Positions 1 to 11,504 of a DNA stretch of 29,866 nt are shown one piece after another. The DNA comes from Brachionus koreanus (taxonomy: Eukaryota; Rotifera; Eurotatoria; Ploima; Brachionidae): assembly GCA_016987375.1 (NCBI GenBank), contig PJRA01000263.1:2673615-2703480 (forward strand), read 5' to 3'. The translations under genes were made by a program, and so were the position numbers. Each line of letters starts with the position of its first letter. The first letter of the stretch is position 1. Below the pieces are notes generated by a model. The model made no database searches. It was not told where the DNA came from and saw only the letters and a program-made list of their open reading frames with translations.

Positions 1-90
1 GCTACTGCCTCGAGTTGATCATCTACACTGCAAATTTTACCCAGTCGAAACCGGTCCCCCATTTTTTGATGAAAGGGGTTTAAACATGCG
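1..90 (+). repeat. Dispersed repeat, copy 1 (truncated by window edge)
   Basis: The segment matches 9828-9980 and 23507-23640. All three share a stretch with the word CGAGTTGATCATCTACAC or a variant and end at a conserved tail, GGGGTTTAAACATGC or close to it. Copies 1 and 2 also share a block around CCCAGTCGAAACTGGTCCCC that is missing from copy 3. No open frame is visible. It looks like a non-autonomous interspersed element, but its class is unknown. Confidence 0.7.
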
Positions 91-1005
91 ACGCGTATTT
101 TATTCATTTAAAGCCATTTAGGTGTTGAAAAAAGAAAATAATATATTTGAAAAAATTTTATAGATTATCTTCTAATTGCTGTATTTGCTAATTTATTGAA
201 TGTAAAGCTAATTTTTATTAATTTTCAGCTTATACCAACTACTAATTTCAAAGTTCAATAATGAGAATTTTCAGAATTAACACTCCAAGACCAGATGAAT
301 TTTTTGATCCTTTTATTTGAATCTTATTTATACTTTTTTTTCAATGAAAATAAAATTATTTTATATTATGAAATAAAATAATTTTATAATGTTTTTGATT
401 TAAGATATGATTGAAAAAAAAATGATTAAATTTATTGAATAAAAAACAAATAAAGGAAGTTACAAAAGGGGTTCAAAAGACCCCTCCGGTTTTTGAGTGT
501 TAAACACAATTTTCAATACAATACAGAATCTCAAAGCATAGCGATAGTCCTTAATACTTGAATTAATTTATATTCTAAATATTTTACTACGTTGTATATT
601 TATTTTTGGATTATAATACCTCATAAAATTTATGAAATAAAATTGCGTACTAATAAAAATTGACAAAATAAAGCATGAAAAGATTTTTTATTTCTAATGT
701 ACATAGATAATAATTAAATTAAGAAAAAATCTTATATTTTTTATTAAAATACATATTTAATATTTTAATTATTAAAAATTAATTTAAATTTTAATTTAAA
801 CAAAATTATTTATTATTGACTTGAATATTTAGTTATAGAACATTAGCTCTATTCTTAAATAAAATATTTATTGTCAAGTAATGGTAGATAAATTTTTTCC
901 TTAAGTAAAAGCACATCCCACAATTTTAATTTAAATAAAAAGCTAAGTTAAAACATTTAAATATCATTCATTTGATCCTACATTGTTATTTTGTAACAAA
1001 ATAAA
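91..1005. other. AT-rich non-coding DNA upstream of LRR gene 1
   Basis: No coding signal is seen on either strand. One short perfect inverted repeat (GGGGT / ACCCC, 468-484) could form a hairpin. The promoter of the LRR gene beginning at 1006 must lie here or upstream, but no confident TATA or initiator can be picked out of the AT-rich background. Confidence 0.5.
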
Positions 1006-4000
1006 ATGCTGATTTTATTTATATTAATGAGTATTTGCGTATTTAATTTTAGTCTTGCTTTGCTTTCTTGTCCATTTCAATCGTGCCAAACAGTTCAAAA
1101 AATCAGTTCGTGTTCCATAGACTGTCAGCTTACTGATGGAAAATTTCCTCTTTTAGGCAATCAAACTATCAAATCAATATCAGAAATGGTTCTAGCCAAC
1201 TTAAGCTCTATACCAGATGATGCATTTACAGACTTGGACATAAATAGTTTGTCTATTGACGGCAGTAATTTGCAAAACGTGTCTGAGAACGCTTTTCGCA
1301 AAAACAAAAAGATCAGACGACTTTTGATGTCAGGACTTAAGTCACCTAAAATAATTCCTGATGATAGCTTTAAATATTTGGAAAACTCGACAAAATCTCT
1401 CATATTAAACGATAATCATTTGGATACAGATAATTTGAATCAACATTTAAAAAAGTTTAGATATTTAAAAAATTTACAATATTTAAATCTACAAAATAAT
1501 AGACTATATAGATTTAACTCGGATTTGAGCCATTTTCCCAATTTGAATTATTTAGACCTTGCAAATAATTCCATATTTGATCTTAACATAACAGGCAACT
1601 TGACAAATCTGCAATTGTCGCACAACAATATGATCGAGCTGAGAAGATCAATGTTCAAAAATTTGAAACTATTAACTTGTTTGAATTTGACTAATAATTT
1701 AGTTGAAGCACTTGGAACGCAAGTTTTTTCTGATTTAAAACAATTAAATGAACTCTATTTGAAAAACAATCGGATACAATTCATCGAACCTAACTGGATT
1801 CATTCAACTAATAGTCTCAAAATGCTGGACTTGTCAAACAATTTAATAGAAAGCTTTTCAGTTAAAAATTTTATTAATTTAAAATATTTAAATTTAAGTA
1901 GAAACAAAATAAAATTTATTTCTGATATTAGGCCAAGTATTAAGCTTCATTCTTTGGACATATCTCAAAATTTATTCGAATCATTGCCTTTGGATTTAGG
2001 ACTTGTTAGCCAAAATAGTGAAACTATAAACTTATCACGAAATAGAATTAGGAATTTAAATTTCTTACGAAATAGTAATTGTTCTCAATTAAAACATTTC
2101 GATGCTTCTCACAATTTAATTGAATTGATAATTCCGCAAGATTTTCATCAATGCACTGCACTTAAAAGTTTGATCCTGTCGAACAATCGCATACGTTTAA
2201 TGCAGTTTGCCTATCTTGAAAATTTAAGCCTATTGGACGTACAAAACAATCACTTGGTTTATCTAAGCCGGGCAACATTGATCAATTTGCCAAAGTTGGA
2301 AAAATTCTACGCTTCAAACAACAAAATATTGGTGCTCGACTCATCCGCTTTTAACAACAATTCCAAGCTTACTGAGCTTCATTTGAATCGCAATCATTTG
2401 TCCAGAATTCCAAATATTTCAAAGCTATTTCGACTAGAAGTGTTGAATTTAGAAAATCAAAACGGAATGCTTTCTGAATTGACCAATTTTGCATTCGAAA
2501 AAGAGACTAGCGGCAAAGAAACATCACGATTTTTGCTAATAAACATTGGCAAAAATAGAATAACCAAATTTGCAGACAAAATATTTTGCAGCCGATACCA
2601 AAATGTCATAGACCTCAAGCGAGTTACTCTAATTATAGACAGCATTGAGTCCATGAACAAATGTATACTTAAACAACTGAGTCTAGTGGAAACTATTATA
2701 TATGCCAATAATGATCAAAAGTGTTCCTTAATTCAGAACAGAATTTCAAATTCAGATGACCATGTTAACATTGGTTGTGACATTAAAAGCTTAGCTAGTA
2801 ATTGCTTTGATCAGCGCTTTAGATGCGGCTATCTAAGTGATTTTGGGAAAAAAAACTTCACCACATGGCTCTCTGGCGACTTGCACTTGTATTCATTTGA
2901 TAATCTCTATGAAACATGTACTTTAGAAGGTGAACATCTGTGCTTTTCTTTGGGCGAGCTGAGTGTCTACTGCTATTTTGAGGACAAAAATGGAATCTTT
3001 AAAATTACCAAAATAAAAGTAGTCTATGCAAGTAGTGTAAAAAATTATGTCTATTTGGCTGACGAAAATTCTTTTTCAAATGGATTCAACGGCATCTATG
3101 ACAGATTAAAAAAATTTCAAGTTGAATTTTATTTTTTTCCACCTGACCACCGAATCATTCTGGACAGAATGAAAAATATTGAAATTAATCTTTTGAAAGA
3201 TGATTTCTATACGCTTTTGATCAGGACGAGTCAAGACAATTTTAAAATAGCCAAAGGAATTCTAAAAAATGGATGCTCAAATAAATCGGATAGATTAGGC
3301 AGAAAATTACGCCTAATTGGCGCTAGAGAAAAAAACAACATTTTTAAAATTGCTAAAAATTTGGGCATTGATTACAAGAGTGTAAAATTTTTTACCGATT
3401 TAAATGATGAACGAGAAATACTGCTAACAACATTGGAATATAATTTTACAAGTTATATAAATCAAAAGATTTCGGTAACTAGCTCTTTGACCGGATTGAA
3501 TTTACAAATTCCAATCCGGATTATTGAACAATTAAACTGCAGCCAAGTTAGAATTGAAAATATGAATGCAAATTTTTTTAAATATGATGAAAATGATCAT
3601 GAACTTTTCAATAATTTAAATCAAAATTGGCAAAATTTATCAAATTTGAATGCACTGGTTACAGAAAATGTATCTGAAAAATGTTTATTATCTAGCCAAG
3701 AGAATAAAATTATTTATTCTGACGATAATAAGTTAAAATGCTTTGGGATACATGATGATTCAAGCCAGCATTTTTGCTTAAAATTGGAATATTATTTAAA
3801 AAATGACACCAAAAATGAAATAACTGACACTAGTGAATCGATTAGTAAACAACAAACTGAGAATTTGTTGGAGACAACAGTAAAATCTGCTTTAGGAAAT
3901 AGTAGACGTTCACGACCAAATTTTGTTCTTCAAATGGTAAAGGATAAGCCAACTCCTGATCTAAGTTCAAATAATAAATCAAATGGCAGTCTAACTACCA

Positions 4001-4236
4001 GTTTTATTGACTCTAGCAATTTTATTGACAAAAATAGCGTGAGTTTAACAACAATTACTCCATTAAAATCAAAGACTAGCTCAGCTAATAAAGGGCGTAT
4101 AGTCAAAAATCCTGTTTGGACAACTTATTCATCAACATCTTTTTATCGTTGCTCTAAAGCCGATAAAATGAAATTTTCAACAACTTATTTTATTTTGTTA
4201 TTAGCCGTTATGTACGTAAAGTTAACAGAAAGTTGA
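1006..4236 (+). CDS. Secreted/surface leucine-rich-repeat protein 1 (1076 aa)
   Basis: A single open exon starts at ATG 1006 in AAAATG context. Residues 1-20 are a hydrophobic signal peptide. A cysteine N-cap follows (CPFQSC, then two more Cys). About 15 LRRs of the LxxLxLxxNxL type run from roughly residue 128 to 490, many with N-glycosylation sequons. Residues about 590-660 are Cys-rich, and about 690-900 match no domain I recognise. A Ser/Thr/Asn-rich stalk follows, and the chain ends in a hydrophobic stretch (YFILLLAVMYV) plus five residues. That ending fits a GPI signal or a very short-tailed membrane anchor. No TIR or kinase domain is present, so it is a surface or matrix LRR protein rather than a Toll receptor. 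It shares N-cap and LRR details with the gene at 13955-15712, so the two are paralogues. Ligand and role are unknown. Confidence 0.85.
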   Translation: MLILFILMSICVFNFSLALLSCPFQSCQTVQKISSCSIDCQLTDGKFPLLGNQTIKSISEMVLANLSSIPDDAFTDLDINSLSIDGSNLQNVSENAFRKNKKIRRLLMSGLKSPKIIPDDSFKYLENSTKSLILNDNHLDTDNLNQHLKKFRYLKNLQYLNLQNNRLYRFNSDLSHFPNLNYLDLANNSIFDLNITGNLTNLQLSHNNMIELRRSMFKNLKLLTCLNLTNNLVEALGTQVFSDLKQLNELYLKNNRIQFIEPNWIHSTNSLKMLDLSNNLIESFSVKNFINLKYLNLSRNKIKFISDIRPSIKLHSLDISQNLFESLPLDLGLVSQNSETINLSRNRIRNLNFLRNSNCSQLKHFDASHNLIELIIPQDFHQCTALKSLILSNNRIRLMQFAYLENLSLLDVQNNHLVYLSRATLINLPKLEKFYASNNKILVLDSSAFNNNSKLTELHLNRNHLSRIPNISKLFRLEVLNLENQNGMLSELTNFAFEKETSGKETSRFLLINIGKNRITKFADKIFCSRYQNVIDLKRVTLIIDSIESMNKCILKQLSLVETIIYANNDQKCSLIQNRISNSDDHVNIGCDIKSLASNCFDQRFRCGYLSDFGKKNFTTWLSGDLHLYSFDNLYETCTLEGEHLCFSLGELSVYCYFEDKNGIFKITKIKVVYASSVKNYVYLADENSFSNGFNGIYDRLKKFQVEFYFFPPDHRIILDRMKNIEINLLKDDFYTLLIRTSQDNFKIAKGILKNGCSNKSDRLGRKLRLIGAREKNNIFKIAKNLGIDYKSVKFFTDLNDEREILLTTLEYNFTSYINQKISVTSSLTGLNLQIPIRIIEQLNCSQVRIENMNANFFKYDENDHELFNNLNQNWQNLSNLNALVTENVSEKCLLSSQENKIIYSDDNKLKCFGIHDDSSQHFCLKLEYYLKNDTKNEITDTSESISKQQTENLLETTVKSALGNSRRSRPNFVLQMVKDKPTPDLSSNNKSNGSLTTSFIDSSNFIDKNSVSLTTITPLKSKTSSANKGRIVKNPVWTTYSSTSFYRCSKADKMKFSTTYFILLLAVMYVKLTES

Positions 4237-4780
4237 TAAATTTAGATATTTTGAATGCAGTGAACATGAAAACAATGGCTAAAATATGATTTAAAATTTA
4301 GACAATTGAAAAAAAAAATTAAACTATTTTATTTAAATCAAAATTCTTTAATTATACATATAAATTTTTTAAATAAGAAAATTAATTGCACTATTTTTTT
4401 TTTACTTTATTTATTTAATATCTAATGGTGCAAAATGTACATTATTTTTATAAATTTTTTTTTCCTTATTAATTTCAAATAAAATTTATTTTTTAAAAAA
4501 CAGATTAAAATTATAAAAATTTTGATCGAATTTAATATTAAAATAAAACATTAGCTGAACCCAATCGAAATGATTATTTGAATGTATAAATTTTTCATTA
4601 CATTTCCAGATCAAACACCTTGAGCAAATAATTAAACGCTTTGACGCTACGTTGATGCGTGAGCTGAGTTCACGTAAATTTAAAAACTTGTCAATTATTA
4701 TTAATGTTATATTTTAGTAAGTATGTGCGTTTTTTTCGTAACCCTAATCAAATTTTCGAATTTTTCCATTATTTGAACTA
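4237..4780. other. AT-rich spacer after LRR gene 1
   Basis: This holds the 3' flank of LRR gene 1. Candidate poly(A) signals lie far downstream (near 4480 and 4540), and none is obvious within 100 bp of the stop. No gene is seen. The segment 4780-4997 to its right belongs to the transposase relic. Confidence 0.5.
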
Positions 4781-4986
4781 ATTTTTAAATTTTTAGCAGT
4801 TCAATTGGATAAGCGAAAAAAGGCTTTGACAACATTCCGCGCTCAGAATTTGCTAACCACATAAGAATTTTTTTGAAAAATTTTCTTTTCCAGTTAAACG
4901 AATATTTTCTGCACATTTTTGTTTGTCGTCTGTATTACCAAGCATTTCCTGGTATTTCATTACCAGCAAAACAAAAATATTTTTCA

Positions 4987-4997
4987 TCATTCAAAAA
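4987..4997. repeat. Left target-site duplication of the MULE
   Basis: TCATTCAAAAA is repeated exactly at 5913-5923 on the other side of the element. Confidence 0.75.
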
Positions 4998-5912
4998 GGA
5001 CGCTATTTCTTCTGCTAGTAATTTTCTTTTTCTTGCTAGCAAATTTTAATGTTAGCTAAAATAATGATAGTAATTATTTTCTTCTGCTAGCAATTTTTTT
5101 TCACCTGTTTGTAAAATTATGTGTATGATAGCAATATTTTTTCTTTTGATAGCAAAAATAAAAGTTTAATAAAATAACCAAAAATATTTTTATTCATATT
5201 AATTTAGAAAAGAATAATAAAGAAATTAAGCTAAGTACCGGCAAAAAAATATAAAAATTTCATATGGAAATATTAATTTTAGTTTTTTCGCTGTCTTTTT
5301 GATTTTCTGACAGAACTATTTTCTGTATTTCTTTTTTTGGTTGTAGAACCACGAGGTCTGCCACGACCTTTTGGACTATTTGAAGATTTTTGTGCATCAG
5401 ATTGATAATTTTGATTAATATTTAAATCATTCGGTTCCTTTAATTATAAAGGATTCGATAAGTATTCACTATTTATAACATTGGATAAAATGTAATACTT
5501 TTGAAACGAATTTTCCAAAAGAGTAGCTTGTTGTTGTTGCGGTTCTTGTTGTAACTGTTGCTGTCGAGATTAAGATGGTTGAATTTCTAATGCTTTTTTT
5601 GTTTTTCCACGGTTACTCTTTTTTCTTTTTTGACCTAATGGAACATCATGTGCATTTGGATGCCATTCGAGTTTTTTTCTTTGCAAGATAAAGCTAATAT
5701 ATGCTTACAAACATAATTTTTCCTATAAAACGGACATGTACACGTACTTTGTCTCCAATCTGATGATATTTCAAATTATATTAAAAAGTTTAGCTATCAA
5801 GTGTAAAAATTTAGCAATCATAAATCAATTTTTTTTACTAGCAGTTAAAATACAGTTTAAATAAAAAATTACTAGCAGAAGAAAAAAATTTATTAGCAGA
5901 AAGAAATAGATC
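4998..5912 (-). mobile_element. Mutator-like (MULE) element, 915 bp, deletion derivative
   Basis: The element is bounded by an 11-bp direct duplication (TCATTCAAAAA at 4987-4997 and 5913-5923), within the range for Mutator-like elements. The ends are imperfect inverted repeats: the left begins GGACGCTATTTCTTCTGCTAG, and the right, reversed, reads GATCTATTTCTTTCTGCTA. Subterminal GCTAGNAATTTT-like words recur on both sides. The interior keeps only the C-terminal, SWIM-finger end of a transposase on the minus strand (about 5300-5780). It sits inside an older Tc1/mariner relic. Confidence 0.75.
5300..5780 (-). pseudogene. MULE transposase C-terminus with SWIM zinc finger (decayed)
   Basis: On the minus strand a SWIM-type finger is visible (CTCPFYRKNYVCKHI, that is CxC-x(n)-CxH). 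After a frameshift come a basic region (KLEWHPNAHDVPLGQKRKK), a Gln-rich stretch, and an AT-hook-like GRGRPRG motif near 5350. SWIM fingers close many MULE transposases and bind the terminal repeats. Stops and at least one frameshift interrupt it. The catalytic DDE part is absent from this copy. Confidence 0.7.
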
Positions 5913-5923
5913 TCATTCAAAAA
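5913..5923. repeat. Right target-site duplication of the MULE
   Basis: Exact 11-bp match to 4987-4997. It lies inside the mariner transposase coding remnant, which resumes on the far side of the element. Confidence 0.75.
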
Positions 5924-6240
5924 TACAATGCTTTGCTCTTTAAAAAAGCGATTTGCGAGTTTTCGACCCATATTTTGTGTTTTGAGTTGCTGGGTTTCAT
6001 CAAAATTGGATGTTTTTCACTATTTCGATAAGAAATTTTCATTTTAGTCAATTGTTGACTAATGGAAGAATTATGAACACTGAATTTTCTTCCAAGTTTT
6101 CGCTGACTTAAACCTTTTCTATTGTTTGTCAATTTTTTGAGTTTAGCCAGTTATAATTTCCTCAATGATTTTAGACGACCAGAATTTTTTTTTTATTTGT
6201 ATACTTTAGTCTTTTAGCTTTCGATTAATATAGTCTTTCT

Positions 6241-6834
6241 GCAAATGCCTTGTTTACAAAATAATTTTTCACCTTTTTTTCAAGAAAATTTTTTAAAAAA
6301 ATGTTAACTAAAAAAAAGCTTTTTAATGTTATAAATTTTATTCTTTTTAATAAATGTATTGACTATTGTTGAAGTTATAATTATGGAAAACCCTTTATAG
6401 AAAGCACCCTATTTTGACTATTAAAGGCGTAGACAAAACTGAAAAATAGTTATTAAAACTTTGTAGCATTAATATTGGCAATAATCCTAAATCACAAGGC
6501 CTGCAAAGTATAATAGCTCGATTTTAGACTATTTTTTTATTCTTTCAACAATTTGTAAAGCGTCCATAGCAAAAATTCAAAATATACAGATTGGAGCTGT
6601 ATGTGTTTAATGCGGTCATTTAGTTTTTTTTGTTTTAATTTTAATAAAATAAGACGTATCTTTCAGGTCTAATTGTAATATCAAAGCTCAATTAAAATAA
6701 AAAGATTCAAAATATTTTATTAAAAAAAGGGAATTTCACTGCTTCAATTATTACAATTTTAATTGCAAAAATAAAGTTAAAAAAATATTTAATTTTTATA
6801 TTTATACAAAAAATTATAGAGTATGCAAAAAAAT
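6241..6834. other. AT-rich spacer, 3' flank of the Xmas-2 gene
   Basis: No coding signal is seen. TTTATT near 6716 reads AATAAA on the minus strand and is the most plausible poly(A) signal for the gene ending at 6835, although it is about 120 bp past the stop. Confidence 0.4.
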
Positions 6835-9629
6835 TCAGTGTCTCCAGAGGATATTTTTAAGCTTTTGATTAAACTTATCATTAGAGGCCTTTTCATCGTT
6901 TAATTTTTTCATAAAATCGTCAAAAGACGACGCTATTTCACCATTTGTCTCTTCCTCCTTTGAATCAGAGACCAGATCAGCTAGTTTGCTTTCAAATTTT
7001 GCAGTACTAGCTTTTTCATTTTCAAACTGAGACAGCAATTTTTCCAAATCTGAATCGATTGGTTTCAATTTTTCCTCCAAAATGTTGGGCACTTTTTGAT
7101 TAATCAACATCAAACGCTTAGGACTCTTTTCCTCTTTTTCCTTTTCGAGAACAATTGTCTTTTTTTCAGCAGATATTCTCCGCTTCATATTACCAAAGCT
7201 GTATTTTCGATGAAGTTCTTCTTTTTCAACCCAATCGATACTTCGAATCAAATCCATATCAACATAAACATACACATCTCCGATAGAATATTCACAATTG
7301 CCCAGCTCCAGCTTTTTATTTTCAATTTGATATTCAATCGATGCCCGAAAATGCTCGGGCCTTTCTTTATTTACTTCATTACTAAACAAATTCCACAGTT
7401 TTTTTCTCAAAAATTCCTTCAGTTCCTCACTGGCCCAAAACTTCAGTGTCTCTTGCTCCTTTGGAATAAATTCCAACATTGGCCACACATCTTTACATTC
7501 ATTCTCTTTAACTAGTATGTCAACTAGGCGCCAAAATCTCTGCGAAAACTCGTGCAAACACTGTTCAATCATTAGATTTTTTGAATTATCCAAAAATTTA
7601 ATCAAAGTCTCGAAGAGCAAGTCTTTCAGATTAATACTGCTTAGATTAGGAGTCCGATTGGACTCATCAGCAAGGACTTGGCGCATCAGCACTTCAAGCA
7701 TTTGGTCTATGGTGAAAAAATTTTTGTCTTCCAACGGGCAGCAAACGAGTATTTGGTCCCGATGGCCCAAAATTTCATCTATGAACTTAAGAGTTTTTTC
7801 TCTCGAAAACAAAGAAATGAAAAGAATGTGTTTAAAATTTTTCAATTTTAAAATTTGTGCATCAATTTTCAAATTCTCAATTATGCAGATAATTGAATTG
7901 GACCGGAACAAGTCCTGGTCCGATGAGTACTTTTTAAGACAAAATTTAATTCCGAATTCTTTCGGATCTAGCCAATTAATTGCAATATTTTCCACAATAG
8001 AATATTCAGAAATGAAAAATTTTTTCAATATACTCTCTCGGCTACAAAACAAAACAGTCTTTATATTTACCTCTTGAATTGGCTTTGGTATATCAATTAA
8101 AATTTCGTTCGTATTATTATTTATAATATTAAAATAATTTTCTAATAAAATATTATTAAAAATTTGATTTAAATTGATTGTTAATGAAGAAATATGCTGT
8201 GTAAAACTAGCACAATGTACGGTTTTGTATAGGTAAAATTTAATCGAAGATAATTTACTAAAATTTTTGGTTAAAAAGGCAGCATATTTGAGCAAAAAAC
8301 CAATATTTGGATTCAATGAGCGTCTGTATTGTTTTTGAAGCAGCTTAATGCTAAGTTTGAGTCTCCAGCTTTGAAAAAGAACGCGTTTTTGATTTTCCTT
8401 TATGCTTGATTTTATTTCACTGTAAAGATCGCTATTTACGTTTAGGCAAAGTCGGGTATGTTCAAATATGGTGTTATGCAGAGTCAATAAAAGGTCTTCA
8501 TTGAACAAACCATTCTCTGGATCAAAGTAGACTTTAGTAGCCAATTTGTCCAAAAATAAATCTTTGCTTATTTCAGCTGCAATTTGTTTGAGAATAAAAT
8601 CAAATTGCTTTTGAAAAACACTGGATAAAATTTCATCATAGATAAAATTTTCGCATGATATCAATGTTTTAAAATAGTCCGTGCAAATGTTAGATATTAC
8701 TTGGTTAAGCATTTGTTCTCCAATCTCCATACTTATTCTATTAAATGCTTCATTTTTGTATTTGAGATTTTGCTGATAAAGCATCTCCTCAATCAGATAA
8801 TTTTGAATATTTTCTTTTACAATCAAGTCCAAGTACAATGTTGAAAATTCAGTGGAAATTTTAGAATAAATTGAAATAAAATCTTTAATTATTGTTTTAA
8901 TTGTGTCATCGATTATTTCGATGTTTATATTTTCAGCTATCTTGTTCATGTCAACAACAATTTTAGGCGGAACCACTGGAGCAATAGTTGATGGTGGCGC
9001 AAAGCTTGTTCGTGTCGTAACTGCCTTGTTTTTTACCAAGTCCTCAAATAAATTTGTCTTCGGAACAGTAACTAAGCTAGAAAATTGATTTTGGGTTTTT
9101 TTAGTCTGATCTGCTTCGTCTGGTTTTAGATCTTGGCCAAAAATGTGTTTTGAATCTTGACCAAAAAGGGGTTTTGACTTTTTTATTTCCAATATTGGCT
9201 TAAATATCTTATTGGTCTGTGTATTTTGTAATGGTTTTAAAACAGACTGTTGCTCTTTGGTTCTGCGCAGTTCATTTAAATAATATTCGATTTCATCACT
9301 CAAAAAATGTCCCTCTTCATCAAAACTAGAGCTTATTAAGTGCTCAATTGACAAGAATTTTGAAGAATTGACCTCTTCGATGCTCATACCGCTGATAATT
9401 ACTGCTAATCGGTCACAATTATTCAAATCGTTGCTGTAAAAATGATCGATATAAAATTTATTCTCGACTATTTTTGAGCGACGAAGTCTTAAAGTATCCT
9501 TTTCTGTTTTATCTAAGTCAAATATTGAAGAACTTCTAAATGATGGCATCTTGAATGAAAGACCGTCTTCAGTTACTTCCATGCCGAACATATTTGCATA
9601 CATATAAGCCTCATTAGAATCATCAAAAC
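6835..9629 (-). CDS. GANP/Xmas-2 (SAC3 family) exon 2: CID-like and C-terminal regions
   Basis: This is the second and last exon of the gene begun at 13398. The acceptor TTTTTAAG ends at 9630, the exon starts at 9629 in phase 1, and the first codons read (G)FDDSNEAYMYANMFGMEV, the family's continuation of the SAC3 helical domain. Residues about 376-410 of the full protein complete that domain. A short stretch with two FGQD motifs follows. A helical region at about 600-705 corresponds to the CID segment, which in relatives binds centrin and ENY2/Sus1. Residues about 890-1185 resemble the MCM3AP C-terminal region, including a DWVEKEELHRKYS-like motif. The last 70 residues are charged and probably coiled coil. 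Stop TGA at 6835-6837. The family scaffolds TREX-2, linking transcription to mRNA export at nuclear pores. The full protein is 1306 aa, near the size of insect Xmas-2 and shorter than vertebrate GANP. Confidence 0.85.
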
Positions 9630-9827
9630 CTTAAAAAGATAATTATTAATAAATAAATGACAAAATGTATTTCCAAAAATTCTTAATCTCGATTTGACTG
9701 TAAAAATTTGAAAAACTAAGTTTCAATTTATTGAATTTTCCATGTTCAATAACATATGTATAATATATAGAATTTTTGCATTTTTTTTCCTACATCTAGA
9801 AATAATAATAATTGACCCTATTCTATA

Positions 9828-9980
9828 CTAGTGGATAATGGAAGACGTTCATCTCATTTTTCAGTACCTTTTTTAGCAACAACTTCGATCTAGTAGATCA
9901 AGTAGATCATCTACACCACAATGATCACCCAGTCGAAACTGGTCCCCCATTTTTTTTGATGAAAGGGGTTTAAACATGCA
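9828..9980 (+). repeat. Dispersed repeat, copy 2 (fullest)
   Basis: Starts near CTAGTGGATAATGG and ends at GGGGTTTAAACATGC. It matches copy 3 across the first half (GTTCATC, AGCAACAACTTCGA, GTTTAAACAT) and copy 1 across the second half. It lies in the Xmas-2 intron. Confidence 0.7.
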
Positions 9981-11504
9981 TCTACTATAAGTCATTAATT
10001 ATTTAAATCCAAATTTTTCAATATTTTTTTATAAATTTTATCTATTTTTAACTTAAAGAAGATTTTAAATAGTTTCGTATAAACAAAACAGGCATTCGAA
10101 ACAGATTAACTAAGACCAGAATTGCAATCTTCTATCTTGTTGAAATTGTCATCTCTTCGACTGAGGACTAAATTACATCATTATCTAAATTTTGGAATAT
10201 GAGTGATATAGACAAACAAAAAGTTAGAGTATCCATAAAAATTGTATAGAAAACTTTTACATTGATGTCGTCAAATTTTTTAGGTGAGACTGAAGCTGAG
10301 ATAGATGTTCAAATCTTATTATTTAAAAGATTTTTTTGATAAATTCTAAGACTAAAGCTCAACTTCAGCCTCCACCTCAGCCTCATTCTAATCTCAAAAA
10401 GTTACAAATTTGATCGCATCACTGTTCAAATGAGGAAGACTGTACAGAAGTCGCTTGCATGTGTTAAAAGAATTCCAAAAGAAAATTTGTATTATCTTGA
10501 GCATCACAAGGCAAGTAAAATGCTGGAGACCAAACATGATCTGGAGGAGAACAAGTGAAAGAGATAAAACTCCCATGTGGAGAAGCAGAAAATGTCACTA
10601 AATAGTTTAAGGATAAAATGGAGGGAAATTATGTTATGCAAATTAAAAATTCAAATATTTAAAAAGAACAATAACAATAACAAGTTATAAAAGAGTTTAA
10701 ACTATTGATAAAATTTTTTGATAAAATTTTTTGTCTAGTTTTGTGTCTTCAAAAAAAAATTAAAATTCAAAATTTAACTGAAATAAATCAATTTTGATTA
10801 TTAAATATATATATTAGAATATTAAATTATTCGAATTCTTTTAATATAATTCACCTCAATATTTATTTAATCAAAACAATCAAAGATCAATAAATTAAAA
10901 ATAATATTATGATAAATTTTATGTCAGCTAAGTGCCTAAATTCTTCAGTAAAGGCAAAATTTGAAAGCATTATTTACAATCCATTTATAATACAGTTCTA
11001 AGAGCTTAAAAATATTTGATTTTACTTAAATTAATTATCTGTTTGTTTAAAAATAACTAAAACCTAAGAATCAAAAGTTATCCCATGCACGATCTCGAAA
11101 GGGTTTACTAAAAAATTATTCAAATTTTAAAACTTTTTTTATTTTTTCTCAAAATAAATAATATTTGAATATTTTGAAATAAGTTATATTTTTCCAATTA
11201 GTGAGGTCAATAATTGAATACCAAAATTTAATAAATTTTTTTTTTCATAATTTTTAAAAAATAAATGACACTTGATTTTTTAATTAGCAAAAACTGGCAC
11301 TTTTTTATTTAAGTTAAATTTGAAATTCCTTTGATCTTACCTTTATCTAAGCTTTCAATCAATAAAAATTTGATCAATATTGGCTTTTAAATCACTCAAA
11401 ATTAAATTCCAATTTAAGCCCAATTTTAGAAAATATCTCATTGAGCTTTAGCTATTATTAATTAACCTTTCCCTTTGAGACACACTATCTTATGTAGTTT
11501 TGGG

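Larger units (their letters stand above)
4780..6240 (-). pseudogene. Tc1/mariner-type transposase relic, split by a MULE insertion
   Basis: Read on the minus strand, the right part (about 6240-5913) encodes a helix-turn-helix of the Tc1 type (GLSQRKLGRKFSVHNSSIS) preceded by a GRLK-like basic stretch. The left part (about 4997-4780) continues with a DDE-core segment: LNDEKYFCFAGNEIPGN, then a KFFKKILMWLANSERGM-like motif typical of Tc1/mariner catalytic domains. The two parts belong end to end but are separated by the inserted element at 4998-5912. The relic has internal stops and a one-base frame offset across the insertion point. The C-terminal catalytic residues and terminal repeats were not found. 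It is dead. Confidence 0.75.

Noticed and set aside
4612..4690. Short plus-strand open stretch (IKHLEQIIKRFDATLMREL) after a good-looking acceptor TTTCCAG
   Set aside because: It is only about 25-35 codons, no upstream donor or partner exon in phase was found, and it lies beside transposon debris. It may be a lost exon but cannot be supported.
5530..5575. GTTGTTGTTGC-like run that might be a coding polyglutamine repeat of a host gene
   Set aside because: It is the Gln-rich linker of the MULE transposase relic on the minus strand.
7096..9088. Plus-strand open frames of up to 186 codons
   Set aside because: They lie opposite the Xmas-2 exon, lack family features, and are shadows of the real frame.
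10394..10576. 60-codon minus-strand frame in the Xmas-2 intron
   Set aside because: It has no domain, lies inside repeat-like sequence and is the length expected by chance.
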